A stretch of 64,000 nucleotides of DNA, from positions 1 to 64,000 of the forward strand of contig CANSAP010000005.1 in NCBI GenBank assembly GCA_947644715.1, given 5' to 3'. This DNA is from an uncultured Bacteroidales bacterium. GTDB taxonomy: Bacteria; Bacteroidota; Bacteroidia; Bacteroidales; Muribaculaceae. Below, one piece after another: positions 8,421-22,829 of the stretch; within the stretch, counting starts at the first letter, position 1; each line of letters starts with the position of its first letter. Both the position numbers and the translations under genes were made by a program. The notes beneath the pieces are model-generated. The model made no database searches. It had not been told where the DNA came from and saw only the letters and a list, made by a program, of their open reading frames with translations.

Positions 8421-9170
8421 ATGAGTGAGCACAAGGAAATAATCAAGGTTGAGAAACTGCGCCGCGAGTTCATCGTGGGTGGAGAAAAGGTCAAGGCTCT
8501 GCGAGGAGTCTCCTTCACCATCCGCGAAGGGGAATTCGTGACCATCATGGGCACATCCGGCTCCGGCAAGTCCACCCTGCTGAACATCCTCGGATGCCTC
8601 GATACTCCCACCTCCGGCGACTACATTCTCGACGGACTCTCCGTGCGCGAGATGAGCAAAAACAAGCGCGCCGTGACCCGCAACCGCAAAATCGGCTTCG
8701 TCTTTCAGAACTACAATCTGCTGCCGAAGACCACCGCCATAGAGAATGTGGAATTGCCGCTGCTCTACAACGCCGCCGTCTCCTCAAAGGAGCGACGCGA
8801 ACGAGCCATACGTGCGCTCGAAGCCGTGGGACTCCACTCACGCCTTTACCATAAGAGCAACCAGATGTCCGGCGGACAGCAGCAGCGTGTGGCCATAGCC
8901 CGTGCCCTCGTCAACGACCCGGTCATAATCCTGGCCGACGAGGCAACCGGTAACCTCGACACACGCACCTCCTTCTCCATCCTCACCCTCTTTCAGGAGC
9001 TGCATGCCCGCGGACGCACCATAATCTTCGTCACCCACAACCCCGAGCTTGCCGACTATTCCTCCCGCAACATCGTGCTGCGCGACGGCAAAATCATAGC
9101 CGACACCCTCAACCCCAACCCCGCCTCTGCCCGTGCGGCCTTCGAGGCTCTCCCCACCGATAACGACTGA
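8421..9170 (+). CDS. MacB-type ABC transporter ATP-binding protein
   Basis: 249 residues from ATG 8421, four bases after the adaptor stop codon. In-frame sequence further upstream would lie inside that gene. Walker A is [10 protein letters not shown], the Q-loop FQNYNLL, the ABC signature [15 protein letters not shown], Walker B IILADEAT and the switch His in FVTHNPE. The LolD/MacB/SalX class has this length and layout. In E. coli MacB the ATPase and permease are one polypeptide; here they are two adjacent genes, as is common in Bacteroidetes. It should power the permease encoded 3 bp downstream. Confidence 0.95.
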   Translation: MSEHKEIIKVEKLRREFIVGGEKVKALRGVSFTIREGEFVTIMGTSGSGKSTLLNILGCLDTPTSGDYILDGLSVREMSKNKRAVTRNRKIGFVFQNYNLLPKTTAIENVELPLLYNAAVSSKERRERAIRALEAVGLHSRLYHKSNQMSGGQQQRVAIARALVNDPVIILADEATGNLDTRTSFSILTLFQELHARGRTIIFVTHNPELADYSSRNIVLRDGKIIADTLNPNPASARAAFEALPTDND

Positions 9171-9172
9171 TC

Positions 9173-10390
9173 ATGAAGTTCTCCAATCTAATCAAAATAG
9201 CGCTGAAAGCACTCAACAACAATAAGTTGCGTTGCTTCCTGACCATGCTCGGAATCATCATCGGCGTGGCCTCGGTAATCACTATGCTTGCCATAGGCCA
9301 AGGCTCCAAGAATTCCATCCGCGAGCAGATTTCCGAAATGGGGTCCAATATGATTATGATTCACCCCGGCAACATGCAGAAAGGGGGCGTGCGCCAGAGT
9401 GCCGACAACATGCAGACCATCAAGGTTGAAGACTACGAAGCGCTCCGCACGCTGCCCGGCATCGCTGCCATCTCCCCCTCGGTCAACACCGGAGGTCAGC
9501 TCGTTGTCGGCAACAACAACTACCCCTCGACCATCTACGGCATCACTCCCGACTATCTCGAAATCCGTAAACTCAAAGTCAAGGATGGAGCCATGTTTAC
9601 CGACCATGACATCAAGACAGCCGCCAAGGTGTGCGTGCTTGGCAAGACAGTCGTCGACAATCTCTTCCCCGGCGGCGAAGACCCTGTGGGCAAAGTCGTG
9701 CGTTTCGGCTCCATACCGATGACCGTCGTGGGTGTGCTCGAGTCGAAGGGCACCAACTCCATGGGACAGGATCAGGACGACGTCGTGCTCGCCCCTTACA
9801 CCTCTGTAATGAAGCGCATCCTTGCCATCGACTATCTGCAAGGGCTATTCGCCAGCGCCGTCGATGAAGACCGCACTGATGAAACCATCGACCAAATCAC
9901 CGAAGTGCTCCGCACCCGCCACAAACTCAAGGAGGGTGAAGACTCCGACTTTGAAATCCGCTCCCAGCAGGAGCTGAGCGAAATGATGAGCTCCACCTCC
10001 GACATGATGACCGTCCTGCTGGCCTGCATAGCCGGCATCTCGCTGCTCGTGGGTGGCATCGGAATCATGAACATCATGTATGTCTCCGTAACCGAGCGCA
10101 CCCGCGAGATTGGCCTGCGCATGGCCATCGGCGCACGCGGCATCGACATCCTCTCCCAATTCCTCATAGAATCAATCATAATCAGTGTCACCGGAGGCAT
10201 CATAGGCATCCTGCTCGGAGTGCTTGCCTCCTGGCTCGTCACCGTCATCGCCCGTTGGCCCGTGTATATCGAGCTGTATTCCATCGGCCTTTCCTTCGCC
10301 GTCTGCACCGTCACCGGCGTCTTCTTCGGCTGGTATCCGGCCAAGAAAGCCTCCGGCCTCGACCCCATCGAAGCCCTCCGCTACGAATAG
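9173..10390 (+). CDS. MacB-type ABC transporter permease (FtsX fold)
   Basis: 405 residues. The N-terminal MacB_PCD region starts ALKALNNNKLRCFLTMLGIIIGVASVITMLAIG, with the first membrane helix at about 20-45. A large periplasmic domain (about 50-270) follows, then three C-terminal helices. The FtsX motif reads GGIGIMNIMYVSVTERTREIGLRMAIGA. The terminal FGWYPAKKASGLDPIEALRYE is diagnostic for the MacB/YknZ group. It works as a mechanotransmission-type exporter with the ATPase, adaptor and TolC. It is the last gene of the operon and is followed by a terminator at 10465. Confidence 0.95.
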   Translation: MKFSNLIKIALKALNNNKLRCFLTMLGIIIGVASVITMLAIGQGSKNSIREQISEMGSNMIMIHPGNMQKGGVRQSADNMQTIKVEDYEALRTLPGIAAISPSVNTGGQLVVGNNNYPSTIYGITPDYLEIRKLKVKDGAMFTDHDIKTAAKVCVLGKTVVDNLFPGGEDPVGKVVRFGSIPMTVVGVLESKGTNSMGQDQDDVVLAPYTSVMKRILAIDYLQGLFASAVDEDRTDETIDQITEVLRTRHKLKEGEDSDFEIRSQQELSEMMSSTSDMMTVLLACIAGISLLVGGIGIMNIMYVSVTERTREIGLRMAIGARGIDILSQFLIESIIISVTGGIIGILLGVLASWLVTVIARWPVYIELYSIGLSFAVCTVTGVFFGWYPAKKASGLDPIEALRYE

Positions 10391-10464
10391 CCCTTTCCTC
10401 ACCCTCTCCTCCCCGAGAAAAGACCTTAATCAATTAATATTTACTACCGTTAGAGTTTAGTCAG

Positions 10465-10510
10465 GAGGCCGACTCAATCCAAGCGTGGATGAGCCGGCCT
10501 CATTTTCATT
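10465..10510 (+). terminator. Intrinsic terminator after the efflux operon
   Basis: GAGGCCGACTCAATCCA (10465-10481) pairs with TGGATGAGCCGGCCTC (10486-10501), with one mismatch and one bulge around a short loop. ATTTTCATT follows. It lies 74 bp beyond the permease stop and directly before the second structured repeat. Confidence 0.8.
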
Positions 10511-10519
10511 ATAAGAGGG

Positions 10520-10776
10520 TGTGTCAAAATGTGAAACCGACGCTGCATGGCGCGGAGCGCCTTCCCTTTGTTAGCCGGGGGGCTTTAGCCCCCCGGTATG
10601 CATGTAGCGACAACCCAGCCCCGGAAGGGCTGCCCTATATCGTTGGTTGTCAATGTATTGGGCAGCCCCGCCGGGGCTGGCTCCGTCTACCGGGCTACCG
10701 GGGGGCTGAAGCCCCCCGGCTAACAATGGATAGGCGCTCCGCGCCATGCGTTTGCTTTAGTAAGAATTTTGATACA
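10520..10776. repeat. MITE-like structured repeat, copy 2
   Basis: A 257-bp copy bounded by TGTGTCAAAAT (10520-10530) and ATTTTGATACA (10766-10776). The terminal pairing extends outward (TAAGAGGG at 10512 with CCCTCTTA ending at 10784). The GC-rich palindromes are at 10575-10596 and 10698-10719, with a 101-bp core (10597-10697) between them. Read from its reverse complement, it has the same end/core arrangement as copy 3 and the opposite core orientation to copy 1. Together with the terminator it fills most of the 397-bp gap between the permease gene and the small ORF at 10788. Confidence 0.85.
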
Positions 10777-10787
10777 CCCTCTTACTA

Positions 10788-10976
10788 TCATTTACTCATT
10801 TTCTGCAAATACTCTTCAAGAGCCTCACGGGCAGGTACTACCCGAGGCATACCATTCTCGTCAGCAAACACCATATCCTGACCCAACGCAGCTTTACGCC
10901 TAAGCAACGCTTCGTATGACATGCGAAGCCCGCGGCATACCTTTTCACGCAACTCTATTCTTTCCTGTTCTGACAT
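10788..10976 (-). CDS. Small hypothetical protein, putative partner of a zeta-toxin-like kinase
   Basis: 62 residues, acidic N-terminus then basic (MSEQERIELREKVCRGLRMSYEALLRRKAALGQDMV...). The LREKV-GL-SYE-LL-KA pattern followed by a short beta-like stretch with VVPAR is reminiscent of the small proteins encoded beside zeta-toxin/AAA kinases in Bacteroides (recalled, not searched). Its start lies 22 bp inside the end of the truncated kinase fragment upstream, so it was probably coupled to it. If it is an antitoxin, its toxin is now broken. Function is otherwise unknown. Confidence 0.55.
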   Translation of the reverse strand: MSEQERIELREKVCRGLRMSYEALLRRKAALGQDMVFADENGMPRVVPAREALEEYLQKMSK

Positions 10977-11176
10977 AATTCCTTGATTTCATTAAACAGT
11001 TCATCAACCACCCCATCTTGATCCGCCAACAACCTGCTACTATCCATATTATCAAAAAACATCCAGCTATCCACAATAGGCTCAAAAATATTAAATAAAT
11101 TATTTAATCCTAACCAATATCGCCTTATAAATGCTGTTTGATTTGCAAAAGTAATAAAAAAACTCTGACCTCGCAA
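10955..11176 (-). pseudogene. C-terminal remnant of a zeta-toxin/AAA-family kinase
   Basis: A 73-codon frame opening at a TTG with an in-frame stop two codons upstream (TAA CAA TTG). The residues FIRRYWLGLNNLFNIFEPIVDSWMFFDN resemble the C-terminal helix and strand of Bacteroides zeta-toxin-like kinases (an RRY..GLNNL..I..PI.D.W...DN pattern). There is no P-loop, so the catalytic N-terminus is missing. The homology break lies near 11176, and the short repeat GAAGTCATCTTGACTTTT sits 35 bp beyond it. I read it as a deletion remnant rather than a functional small gene. Confidence 0.55.
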
Positions 11177-11210
11177 TTGTTATATCATGTTACTTCATCC
11201 TGGCGATCCG

Positions 11211-11228
11211 GAAGTCATCTTGACTTTT
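11211..11228. repeat. Short dispersed repeat GAAGTCATCTTGACTTTT, copy 2
   Basis: Identical to the word at 70-87 and to the arms of the hairpin at 34574-34623. It lies between the kinase remnant and the rpoC terminator. As at 70-87, it is a single arm without its partner. Confidence 0.6.
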
Positions 11229-11252
11229 CTTTACTTCCATCACGATAAACGA

Positions 11253-11296
11253 CATCAGGGGTGCACTCCGGCAAAAGTCGTAGTGCACCCCTGATG
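11253..11296 (-). terminator. Hairpin terminator downstream of rpoC
   Basis: A perfect 15-bp inverted repeat: CATCAGGGGTGCACT at 11253-11267 and AGTGCACCCCTGATG at 11282-11296, with a 14-nt loop. It begins 22 bp past the rpoC stop codon. The T tract after the stem on the minus strand is weak (TCGTTTATC), so termination may be partial or the hairpin may protect the 3' end. Confidence 0.75.
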
Positions 11297-11317
11297 GGTT
11301 CTGTTTTATTTCAGTTA

Positions 11318-15610
<4,293 letters not shown>

Positions 15611-15730
15611 ATATTGTTTTTCCTAAAAGGTCATGAATGAATTTAACGGATTCGGAGGCATGGAAAGTGTATGTAACAACCCATTTAACAGGGTTTTAAC
15701 ATTCCTCTCCGATGCTCCGATATGGCTCGC

Positions 15731-18700
15731 TTAGTCAAGCGAGATGCTCAGGCCGAGACCGCGGAGCTCGTGCAGGAGCACGTTCAGCGACTCGGGGATG
15801 CCGGGAGTAGGCATCGGCTCACCCTTTACGATGGCCTCATAAGCCTTGCTGCGGCCGGTCACGTCATCACTCTTGATGGTGAGAATCTCCTGAAGGATGT
15901 GCGCTGCGCCGAAGGCCTCGAGCGCCCAAACCTCCATCTCACCGAAACGCTGACCACCGAACTGCGCCTTACCACCCAGAGGCTGCTGAGTAATCAGCGA
16001 GTAAGGACCGATGGAACGGGCGTGCATCTTATCCTCAACCATGTGGCCGAGCTTAAGCATGTAAATCACACCCACGGTGGCCGGCTGGTCGAAACGGTCG
16101 CCGGTGCCGCCGTCATACAGATAGGTCTTACCGTAGCGGGGAACGCCGGCCTTATCTGTCCACGCGTTCAGGTCGTCGAGCGAAGCACCGTCGAAGATGG
16201 GGGTAGCGAATTTTTCGCCCAGCTCACGGCCGGCCCAGCCAAGTACGGTCTCGAAAATCTGACCCAGGTTCATACGTGAAGGCACACCCAGCGGGTTCAG
16301 ACAGATATCCACGGGAGTACCATCCTCGAGGAAAGGCATATCCTCCTGACGCACTACGCGCGACACGATACCCTTGTTACCGTGACGACCAGCCATCTTA
16401 TCACCCACACCAATCTTACGCTTCTTGGCGATGTACACCTTAGCCATCTGAAGGATGCCGGAGGGAAGTTCATCGCCGATAGTGATGTCGAACTTCTTGC
16501 GACGCAGCTCGGAGTCGATTTCCTTGCTCTTGCGCAGATAGTTGGTGATTACGGCTGCCACCATCTTATTGACGCGGGCGTCGGCGCTCCACTTCGAGAG
16601 GTTAACGGTCTCGAAGTCCATGGTTGCGAAGTTCACGTCGTCAAACTTCATACCCTTGGGCACGAGGTCAACTCCGATGAAGTCCTTCACGCCGGCGCTG
16701 ACCACACCCTTGGTGATAGTGTTCAGCTTCTCCAGCAGAATTCCTTTCAGCTTCTCCTGCTTTGCTTCATACTCCTCGTCGAGCTTGGGCAGGATGGCGT
16801 TGGTCTTGGCGCGGCTCTTCTTCACAGCTTTGGAGAAGAGGTTGGTGCCGATGACAACACCCTTCAATGAGGGGCTGGCCTTCAACGAAGCGTCCTTCAC
16901 ATCGCCGGCCTTGTCGCCGAAGATAGCGCGGAGCAGCTTCTCCTCAGGAGTGGGATCGCTCTCACCCTTCGGAGTAATCTTACCGATCATGATGTCGCCG
17001 GGCACAACGTAGGCACCCACGCGGATGATGCCGCGCTCATCAAGATCTTTGGTTGCATCCTCACTCACGTTGGGGATATCGCTGGTGAGTTCCTCCATGC
17101 CGCGCTTGGTCTCGCGCACCTCCAGAGTGTACTCATCAACATGGATACTGGTCAGGATATCCTCACGCACCATGCGCTCGTTCAGCACGATAGCATCCTC
17201 ATAGTTATAACCCTTCCAGGGCATGAACGCCACTTTCAGGTTGCGGCCAAGAGCCAGCTCACCCTTCTCGGTTGAGTAACCCTCGGTCAGGATGTCACCT
17301 TTCTTCACACGCTGACCCTTGTCACAGATGGGGCGCAGGTCAATCGTGGTGCCCTGGTTGGTGCGACGGAACTTGGGCAGCTTGTATTCTTTAACGGAAG
17401 ACTCGAAGCTTACATACTCCTCATCCTCTGTGCGGTCATAATTGATGCGGATTACGGTTGCATCTACATATTCGATGGTGCCGTCACCCTCAGCCATAAT
17501 CTGAGTGCGGGAGTCGCGGATAAGCTGACCCTCGATGCCGGTGCCCACGATGGGAGCCTCGGAACGAAGCAGAGGCACGGCCTGACGCATCATGTTAGAT
17601 CCCATCAACGCACGGTTAGCATCATCATGCTCAAGGAAGGGAATCAAAGATGCTGCGATGGAGGCAATCTGAATGGGAGCCACATCCATCAACTCAACCT
17701 GCTCGGGAGCGATGATCGGGAAGTCAGCATCCTGACGGGCCTTTACCTTGTTCAGGATGAAGGTGCCGTCATCATTCAGAGGCGCATTGCCCTGAGCGAT
17801 GAGCTTGCCCTCCTCGTTCTCGGCAGTGAGATAGATAACATCGTCGTTGTTCAGGTCAACCTTGGAGTTCTCAACCTTGCGATACGGAGTCTCGATAAAG
17901 CCCAGGTCATTGATTTTCGCATACACACAGAGTGAGGAAATCAGACCGATGTTAGGACCTTCAGGAGTCTCGATAGGGCAGAGACGACCGTAGTGGGTAT
18001 AGTGCACGTCACGCACCTCGAAGCCTGCACGCTCACGACTCAGACCGCCGGGGCCCAGAGCCGACATACGGCGCTTGTGAGTAATTTCAGCCAGAGGGTT
18101 GGTCTGGTCCATGAACTGGCTCAGAGCGTTGGTGCCGAAGAATGTATTGATAACGCTTGAGATAGTCTTGGCGTTAATCAGGTCAATGGGAGTGAACACC
18201 TCATTGTCACGCACATTCATGCGCTCGCGGATGGTGCGGCTCATGCGGGCCAGACCCACGCCGAACTGATTGTAGAGCTGCTCGCCCACGGTGCGCACAC
18301 GACGGTTGCTCAAGTGGTCGATATCATCCACATCGCTCTTGGCGTTGATAAGCTCGATGAGATACTTGATAATGGCAATGATATCCTCGCGGGTCAGAAC
18401 CTTTACATCCATCGAAGTGTCGAGACCCAGCTTCTTATTGATGCGGAAGCGGCCTACTTCACCCAGGTCATAACGCTTCTCTGAGAAGAACAGGTTCTGG
18501 ATAACCTCACGTGCGGAAGCATCATCTGGCGGCTCGGCGTTGCGCAGCTGCCGGTAGATGTACTGGATAGCCTCCTTCTCAGAGTTGGAGGTATCCTTCT
18601 GAAGGGTGTTGAAGATGATGGAGTAGTCCACAGAGCTTACGCCATCCTTCTTCAGCAGAATAGTCTTGGCGCCACTCTCGAGGATTGCGGGGATATCCTC

Positions 18701-19540
18701 CTCAGTGAGCTCTGTCTCACGCTCCACGGCCACATCGTTTCGCTCGATGGAAACAACCTCACCGGTGTCCTCATCAACGAAGTCTTCAATCCAGGAATGA
18801 AGCACACGGGCAGCCAGACGACGACCTACGGCCTTCTTCAGATTTTTCTCTGTAACCTTAACCTCTTCGGCCAGGTCAAAGATTTCAATAATGTCCTTAT
18901 CGCTCTCCAGACCAATCGCACGCAACAGGGTTGTTACGGGCAATTTCTTCTTACGGTCGATGTAAGCATACATCACATTATTGATGTCAGTAGCAAACTC
19001 AATCCAGCTGCCGCGGAAAGGAATGATACGGGCTGAATAAAGCTTTGTGCCGTTAGCATGGGTGCTCTGACCGAAGAACACACCGGGAGAACGGTGCAGC
19101 TGACTTACAACTACGCGCTCAGCACCATTGATGATGAAGGTGCCCTGCTCGGTCATGTAAGGAATCAGACCCAAGTACACATCCTGAATCACAGTTGCGA
19201 AATCCTCATGGTCAGGGTCAGTGCAGTAAAGTTTGAGCTTAGCCTTGAGGGGCACGGAATATGTAAGGCCGCGAGTAAGACATTCGTCGATGCTGTAACG
19301 CGGGGGATCGATGTAGTAATCGAGGAACTCGAGCACGAAATTATTGCGGGTGTCGGCGATGGGGAAATTCTCGGCAAACACCTTATACAGACCCTCGTTC
19401 TTACGATTCTCAGGAGGGGTGTCGAGTTGCAGGAAGTCTCTGAACGACTTCAGCTGAATTTCCAGGAAATCCGGGTAAGGAAGCGGATTCTTGGTGGTGC
19501 CAAAATTTACGCGTGGCTTTTCAGTAAGTGATGCGGACAT
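15731..19540 (-). CDS. rpoB: DNA-directed RNA polymerase subunit beta
   Basis: 1269 residues. The rifampicin-pocket region around residues 455-530 reads [28 protein letters not shown] with wild-type Asp, His and Ser residues at the usual resistance positions. The C-terminal part has [18 protein letters not shown] and [11 protein letters not shown], contributing to the active centre and the beta' contact. It is separated from rplL by an unusually structured 266-bp gap with a terminator-like hairpin, and from rpoC by 120 bp. The start [14 protein letters not shown] matches the family. Confidence 0.99.
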   Translation of the reverse strand: MSASLTEKPRVNFGTTKNPLPYPDFLEIQLKSFRDFLQLDTPPENRKNEGLYKVFAENFPIADTRNNFVLEFLDYYIDPPRYSIDECLTRGLTYSVPLKAKLKLYCTDPDHEDFATVIQDVYLGLIPYMTEQGTFIINGAERVVVSQLHRSPGVFFGQSTHANGTKLYSARIIPFRGSWIEFATDINNVMYAYIDRKKKLPVTTLLRAIGLESDKDIIEIFDLAEEVKVTEKNLKKAVGRRLAARVLHSWIEDFVDEDTGEVVSIERNDVAVERETELTEEDIPAILESGAKTILLKKDGVSSVDYSIIFNTLQKDTSNSEKEAIQYIYRQLRNAEPPDDASAREVIQNLFFSEKRYDLGEVGRFRINKKLGLDTSMDVKVLTREDIIAIIKYLIELINAKSDVDDIDHLSNRRVRTVGEQLYNQFGVGLARMSRTIRERMNVRDNEVFTPIDLINAKTISSVINTFFGTNALSQFMDQTNPLAEITHKRRMSALGPGGLSRERAGFEVRDVHYTHYGRLCPIETPEGPNIGLISSLCVYAKINDLGFIETPYRKVENSKVDLNNDDVIYLTAENEEGKLIAQGNAPLNDDGTFILNKVKARQDADFPIIAPEQVELMDVAPIQIASIAASLIPFLEHDDANRALMGSNMMRQAVPLLRSEAPIVGTGIEGQLIRDSRTQIMAEGDGTIEYVDATVIRINYDRTEDEEYVSFESSVKEYKLPKFRRTNQGTTIDLRPICDKGQRVKKGDILTEGYSTEKGELALGRNLKVAFMPWKGYNYEDAIVLNERMVREDILTSIHVDEYTLEVRETKRGMEELTSDIPNVSEDATKDLDERGIIRVGAYVVPGDIMIGKITPKGESDPTPEEKLLRAIFGDKAGDVKDASLKASPSLKGVVIGTNLFSKAVKKSRAKTNAILPKLDEEYEAKQEKLKGILLEKLNTITKGVVSAGVKDFIGVDLVPKGMKFDDVNFATMDFETVNLSKWSADARVNKMVAAVITNYLRKSKEIDSELRRKKFDITIGDELPSGILQMAKVYIAKKRKIGVGDKMAGRHGNKGIVSRVVRQEDMPFLEDGTPVDICLNPLGVPSRMNLGQIFETVLGWAGRELGEKFATPIFDGASLDDLNAWTDKAGVPRYGKTYLYDGGTGDRFDQPATVGVIYMLKLGHMVEDKMHARSIGPYSLITQQPLGGKAQFGGQRFGEMEVWALEAFGAAHILQEILTIKSDDVTGRSKAYEAIVKGEPMPTPGIPESLNVLLHELRGLGLSISLD

Positions 19541-19744
19541 TTGGTCAGAGTTAAAAAATTATCTATGAGGAAGAGGTGATATCAGGGAGTGAGGAAACTT
19601 GGATAGGAGAAAAGAGGAGAAAAGAGGCGAAATCAGAACGGTCAAAAACAACCGACAGAGTTGAAGAGATTCGATGATTAAGTTAAACTTTCTTAAACTT
19701 TCATAAACATATATAAAAGTTTGTTTCCGAATCAATTCTTAATA

Positions 19745-19791
19745 CGCAAAAAGGTTAAGACCACCCGAAGGTGTTCTTAACCGTTTTTGCG
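19745..19791 (-). terminator. UUCG-capped intrinsic terminator/attenuator between rplL and rpoB
   Basis: On the operon strand GGTTAAGAACACC pairs with GGTGGTCTTAACC across a C(UUCG)G tetraloop and is followed at once by TTTTT. The stem extends to CGCAAAAA/TTTTTGCG (19745-19765 with 19770-19791, one mismatch and one bulge). It starts 16 bp after the rplL stop. Placement and structure predict partial termination or processing that lowers rpoBC expression relative to the ribosomal genes (inference). No confident promoter was found between it and rpoB. The remainder of the 266-bp gap is AT-rich with purine-rich repeats. Confidence 0.8.
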
Positions 19792-19806
19792 GTGTATGTT
19801 AGAAGC

Positions 19807-20181
19807 TTACTTCAGTTCTACCTCAGCGCCAGCCTCTTCGAGCTGCTTCTTGAGGCCCTCGGCGTCAGCCTTGGGAAGACCTTCCTTAACGGGGCTGGGA
19901 GCGTTGTCAACGAGTTCCTTAGCCTCCTTCAGACCGAGACCGGTGAGCTCCTTAACGAGCTTAACTACAGCGAGCTTGCTTGCGCCGGCAGCCTTCAGGA
20001 TTACGTCGAAGCTGCTCTTCTCTTCAGCTGCTTCACCTGCAGCGGCGGGGCCGGCTGCTACTGCTACTGCTGCAGCGGCGGGTTCGATGCCATACTCTTC
20101 CTTAAGGATCTGTGCGAGTTCGTTTACTTCCTTTACGGTGAGGTTAACTAATTGCTCTGCAAAAGCTTTCAAATCTGCCAT
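19807..20181 (-). CDS. rplL: 50S ribosomal protein L7/L12
   Basis: 124 residues. The N-terminal dimerisation helices ([31 protein letters not shown]) lead to an Ala/Val-rich flexible hinge (residues 32-52) and the conserved C-terminal domain with [35 protein letters not shown], which recruits translation GTPases. It follows rplJ by 32 bp, in the normal order. Confidence 0.99.
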   Translation of the reverse strand: MADLKAFAEQLVNLTVKEVNELAQILKEEYGIEPAAAAVAVAAGPAAAGEAAEEKSSFDVILKAAGASKLAVVKLVKELTGLGLKEAKELVDNAPSPVKEGLPKADAEGLKKQLEEAGAEVELK

Positions 20182-20213
20182 TGTTGTATAGTTTTTTTGT
20201 TTTATTTCTTGAG

Positions 20214-20738
20214 TTAGTTTTCTTTGTTGGAGAGGGTTTCGAGGATGCCGTGAATCTTGCCGGCACCGCTCTGGAGAGCGCTGATAACGTTCTTAGCAGG
20301 CGACTGCAGCAGAGCCACAACGTCGGCGATAAGTTCGTTCTTGCTCTTGATATTGGCGAGGGTCTCCAAGTTCTCTTCGCCGATATAAGCGGTTTCTTCT
20401 ACATAAGCACCCTTGAGAATGGGCAGCTTGTCCTCCTTCTTGCGGAAAGACTTCAGGAGCTTGGCGGGAACATTGCCCGTATTGCTCAGCAGAAGCGTGG
20501 TTTCGCCGTGAAGCAGATCGTAGAGTCCTGAGTAATCGAGCTCGCTACGCTCAAAAGCCACCTTAAGCAAGGTGTTCTTAACGCACAGCATCTTCACGCC
20601 ATCCTTAAAGCAGGCACGACGCAGCTCGCTTGTCTTTTCGGCATCCATACCCTGTGTCTGGGTAAGGTACACGCAGCTGTATTCAGCCAGCGTATTGCCA
20701 ATCAATTCTATTACTTGAGCTTTTTCTTCCTTTTTCAT
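20214..20738 (-). CDS. rplJ: 50S ribosomal protein L10
   Basis: 174 residues. The N-terminal globular domain binds 23S rRNA (L10/P0 family: [32 protein letters not shown]). The C-terminal helix that carries L7/L12 dimers reads [27 protein letters not shown]. Only 13 bp separate it from rplA, so the long L10-binding leader known from E. coli is absent in front of this gene. Confidence 0.98.
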   Translation of the reverse strand: MKKEEKAQVIELIGNTLAEYSCVYLTQTQGMDAEKTSELRRACFKDGVKMLCVKNTLLKVAFERSELDYSGLYDLLHGETTLLLSNTGNVPAKLLKSFRKKEDKLPILKGAYVEETAYIGEENLETLANIKSKNELIADVVALLQSPAKNVISALQSGAGKIHGILETLSNKEN

Positions 20739-20751
20739 GTGTTGCAGTGCG

Positions 20752-21447
20752 TTAATCGGTTACACCTTTAGTCTCGACTTTCACGCCGGGGCTCATGGTA
20801 CTTGAAAGATAAATGCTCTTGATGTAAGTGCCCTTGGCAGTGGCAGGCTTAAGCTTAATCAGAGTGTTGATGAACTCCTTGGCGTTGCCCATCATCTGGT
20901 CAGCAGTGAAGCTAACCTTACCGATGGAGGCGTGAACGATACCGTTCTTGTCAACCTTGAAGTCAATCTTACCCTGCTTAACCTCCTTGACAGCCTTAGC
21001 AACATCCTGTGTTACAGTGCCGCTCTTGGGGTTAGGCATCAAGCCGCGCGGACCGAGGATACGGCCAAGTGCGCCTATCTTACCCATGATAGCAGGCTGA
21101 GTGATGATTACATCAACATCAGTCCAACCACCCTTGATTTTCTGAATGTATTCGTCGAGACCCACGTAGTCAGCGCCGGCTGCCTTGGCAGCTTCTTCCT
21201 GATCGGGGTTGCAGAGCACGAGCACGCGAACCTGCTTACCGGTGCCGTTAGGCAGCGATACAACGCCGCGCACCATCTGGTTGGCCTTACGGGGATCTAC
21301 ACCCAGGCGAACATCGATGTCAAGTGAAGCGTCGAACTTGGTGAAAGTGATTTCCTTTACCTTCTCAACTGCTTCGGCAAGCGTATAGGCTTTCCCTGCT
21401 TCAATCTTCGACAAAGCCAACTTTTGATTCTTTGTAAGTTTACTCAT
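20752..21447 (-). CDS. rplA: 50S ribosomal protein L1
   Basis: 231 residues. Signature stretches include the RNA-binding [27 protein letters not shown] and [19 protein letters not shown], plus GKISFTADQ-like [15 protein letters not shown] near the C-terminus. It binds 23S rRNA at the L1 stalk. It lies 15 bp after rplK and 13 bp before rplJ in the operon. Confidence 0.99.
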   Translation of the reverse strand: MSKLTKNQKLALSKIEAGKAYTLAEAVEKVKEITFTKFDASLDIDVRLGVDPRKANQMVRGVVSLPNGTGKQVRVLVLCNPDQEEAAKAAGADYVGLDEYIQKIKGGWTDVDVIITQPAIMGKIGALGRILGPRGLMPNPKSGTVTQDVAKAVKEVKQGKIDFKVDKNGIVHASIGKVSFTADQMMGNAKEFINTLIKLKPATAKGTYIKSIYLSSTMSPGVKVETKGVTD

Positions 21448-21462
21448 TTCTAATTGAAGTAT

Positions 21463-21906
21463 TTAGTTTAATTCAGGGAATGTGCCTTTAACGGTGATAC
21501 CCATGCTTCTGGCTGTGCCGGCTACCATACGCATAGCCGAATCGAGAGTGAAACAGTTCAGATCAGGCATCTTGTCTTCTGCAATTGTCTTAACCTGCTC
21601 CCAAGTGATTTCGGCCACCTTATTACGGTTAGGCTGTGCAGAACCGCTCTTGAGCTTTGCTACCTCTTTGAGCTGCACGGCTACCGGGGGAGTCTTGACG
21701 ATGAAATCAAAGCTCTTGTCGGTATAATAAGTAATGACAACCGGAAGTACCTTACCGGCCTTGTCCTGGGTGCGGGCATTGAATTGCTTGCAGAATTCCA
21801 TGATGTTGATACCCTTGGAACCCAGCGCCGGGCCTACCGGAGGCGAGGGGTTTGCGGCACCACCCTTGATCTGCAATTTGATCTGTCCAGCAATTTCTTT
21901 AGCCAT
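21463..21906 (-). CDS. rplK: 50S ribosomal protein L11
   Basis: 147 residues. The N-terminus [36 protein letters not shown] and the C-terminal RNA-binding end [13 protein letters not shown] are diagnostic. It sits in the GTPase-associated centre on 23S rRNA. It follows nusG by 64 bp and precedes rplA by 15 bp. Confidence 0.99.
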   Translation of the reverse strand: MAKEIAGQIKLQIKGGAANPSPPVGPALGSKGINIMEFCKQFNARTQDKAGKVLPVVITYYTDKSFDFIVKTPPVAVQLKEVAKLKSGSAQPNRNKVAEITWEQVKTIAEDKMPDLNCFTLDSAMRMVAGTARSMGITVKGTFPELN

Positions 21907-21970
21907 TGTTGTTTTTGTTTAAAAGTATTGAACGCGTGAGAATCGGCTCGGGGCGTAACACCTCCCTCGC

Positions 21971-22522
21971 TTACTCTCTCTCTACCTGATTGCTCTCAAG
22001 TTCCAAGTCTGTGGCACGGCCAAAAATCTTGACCTCCACTTTCAACTTCTTCTTCTCGTTATTCACCTCTTTAATCACACCGGAGAAACCATTGAAGGGA
22101 CCAACAATCACCTTCACAGCCTCACCTTCGAGGAAGTCACTGCCTTCAACAATTTCTGCCTCTTGCAGTTCGTCGGCACGGCCTAACATGCGTTTAACAT
22201 CCTGCTCGGAGATTACTTCGGGCTTCGCACCCTTCTCTCTTCCGCGCAGAAAGTCAATTACGTTAGTGGTGTTGCGCAGCTCATACTCGACCTCACCCTG
22301 AAGGTTAGCCTCGATGAATACGTAACCTGAATACAGTGTACGCTCCTTGAGCACACGCTTCCCGTTGCGATTGGTGTAAACCTTCTCAGTGGGAATCAAT
22401 ACCTGTGAGACATACTTTCCGAGGGTGCCGTTCTTGATTGCAGCATCAAGAACTTCCTTTACCTTGGCTTCTTTGCCGGAGATGGCACGCAATACGTACC
22501 AGCACTTTTTATTCTCAGCCAT
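21971..22522 (-). CDS. nusG: Transcription termination/antitermination factor NusG
   Basis: 183 residues. The N-terminal NGN domain begins KCWYVLRAISGKEAKVKEVLDAAIK and includes IPTEKVY and YSGYVFIEANL, which binds the RNA polymerase clamp helices. The C-terminal KOW motif is EGEAVKVIVGPFNGFSGVIKEVN. It lies 18 bp downstream of secE, the conserved secE-nusG pair. Length is normal, with no extra inserted domain. Confidence 0.98.
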   Translation of the reverse strand: MAENKKCWYVLRAISGKEAKVKEVLDAAIKNGTLGKYVSQVLIPTEKVYTNRNGKRVLKERTLYSGYVFIEANLQGEVEYELRNTTNVIDFLRGREKGAKPEVISEQDVKRMLGRADELQEAEIVEGSDFLEGEAVKVIVGPFNGFSGVIKEVNNEKKKLKVEVKIFGRATDLELESNQVERE

Positions 22523-22540
22523 TGATACCTACATTAAAGA

Positions 22541-22732
22541 TTAAAACGAAAGCCCGTAGATGAATTCCATCAACAGGTTAAATATCTTGTCAACAACCCA
22601 AATGAACACGGCGATGATAATGGAAGCGATCAACACCAGCACCGCGCTGCTGACAAGCTGCTTTTGAGTCGGCCAGGATACCTTATAGACGAGTTCGTCA
22701 TAAGATGCCTTGATAGCGCCAAGTAGTTTCAT
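22541..22732 (-). CDS. secE: Preprotein translocase subunit SecE
   Basis: 63 residues with a single membrane helix (about 30-52, LVSSAVLVLIASIIIAVFIWV), preceded by the conserved amphipathic segment YDELVYKVSWPTQKQL. It belongs to the SecYEG channel. The position between tRNA-Trp and nusG is the standard arrangement. Confidence 0.97.
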   Translation of the reverse strand: MKLLGAIKASYDELVYKVSWPTQKQLVSSAVLVLIASIIIAVFIWVVDKIFNLLMEFIYGLSF

Positions 22733-22750
22733 ATTATTCTATAAAATTAG

Positions 22751-22823
22751 CACGGGAAGAGAGGCTCGAACTCCCGACACCTGGTTTTGGAGACCAGTGC
22801 TCTACCAACTGAGCTATTCCCGT
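22751..22823 (-). tRNA. tRNA-Trp (anticodon CCA)
   Basis: On the minus strand the acceptor stem is ACGGGAA/TTCCCGT with discriminator G. The anticodon loop CTCCAAA (anticodon CCA) sits between CTGGT and ACCAG. The T arm is GGGAG-TTCGAGC-CTCTC. CCA is not encoded. It lies 18 bp before secE. Confidence 0.95.
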
Positions 22824-22829
22824 GTATAA

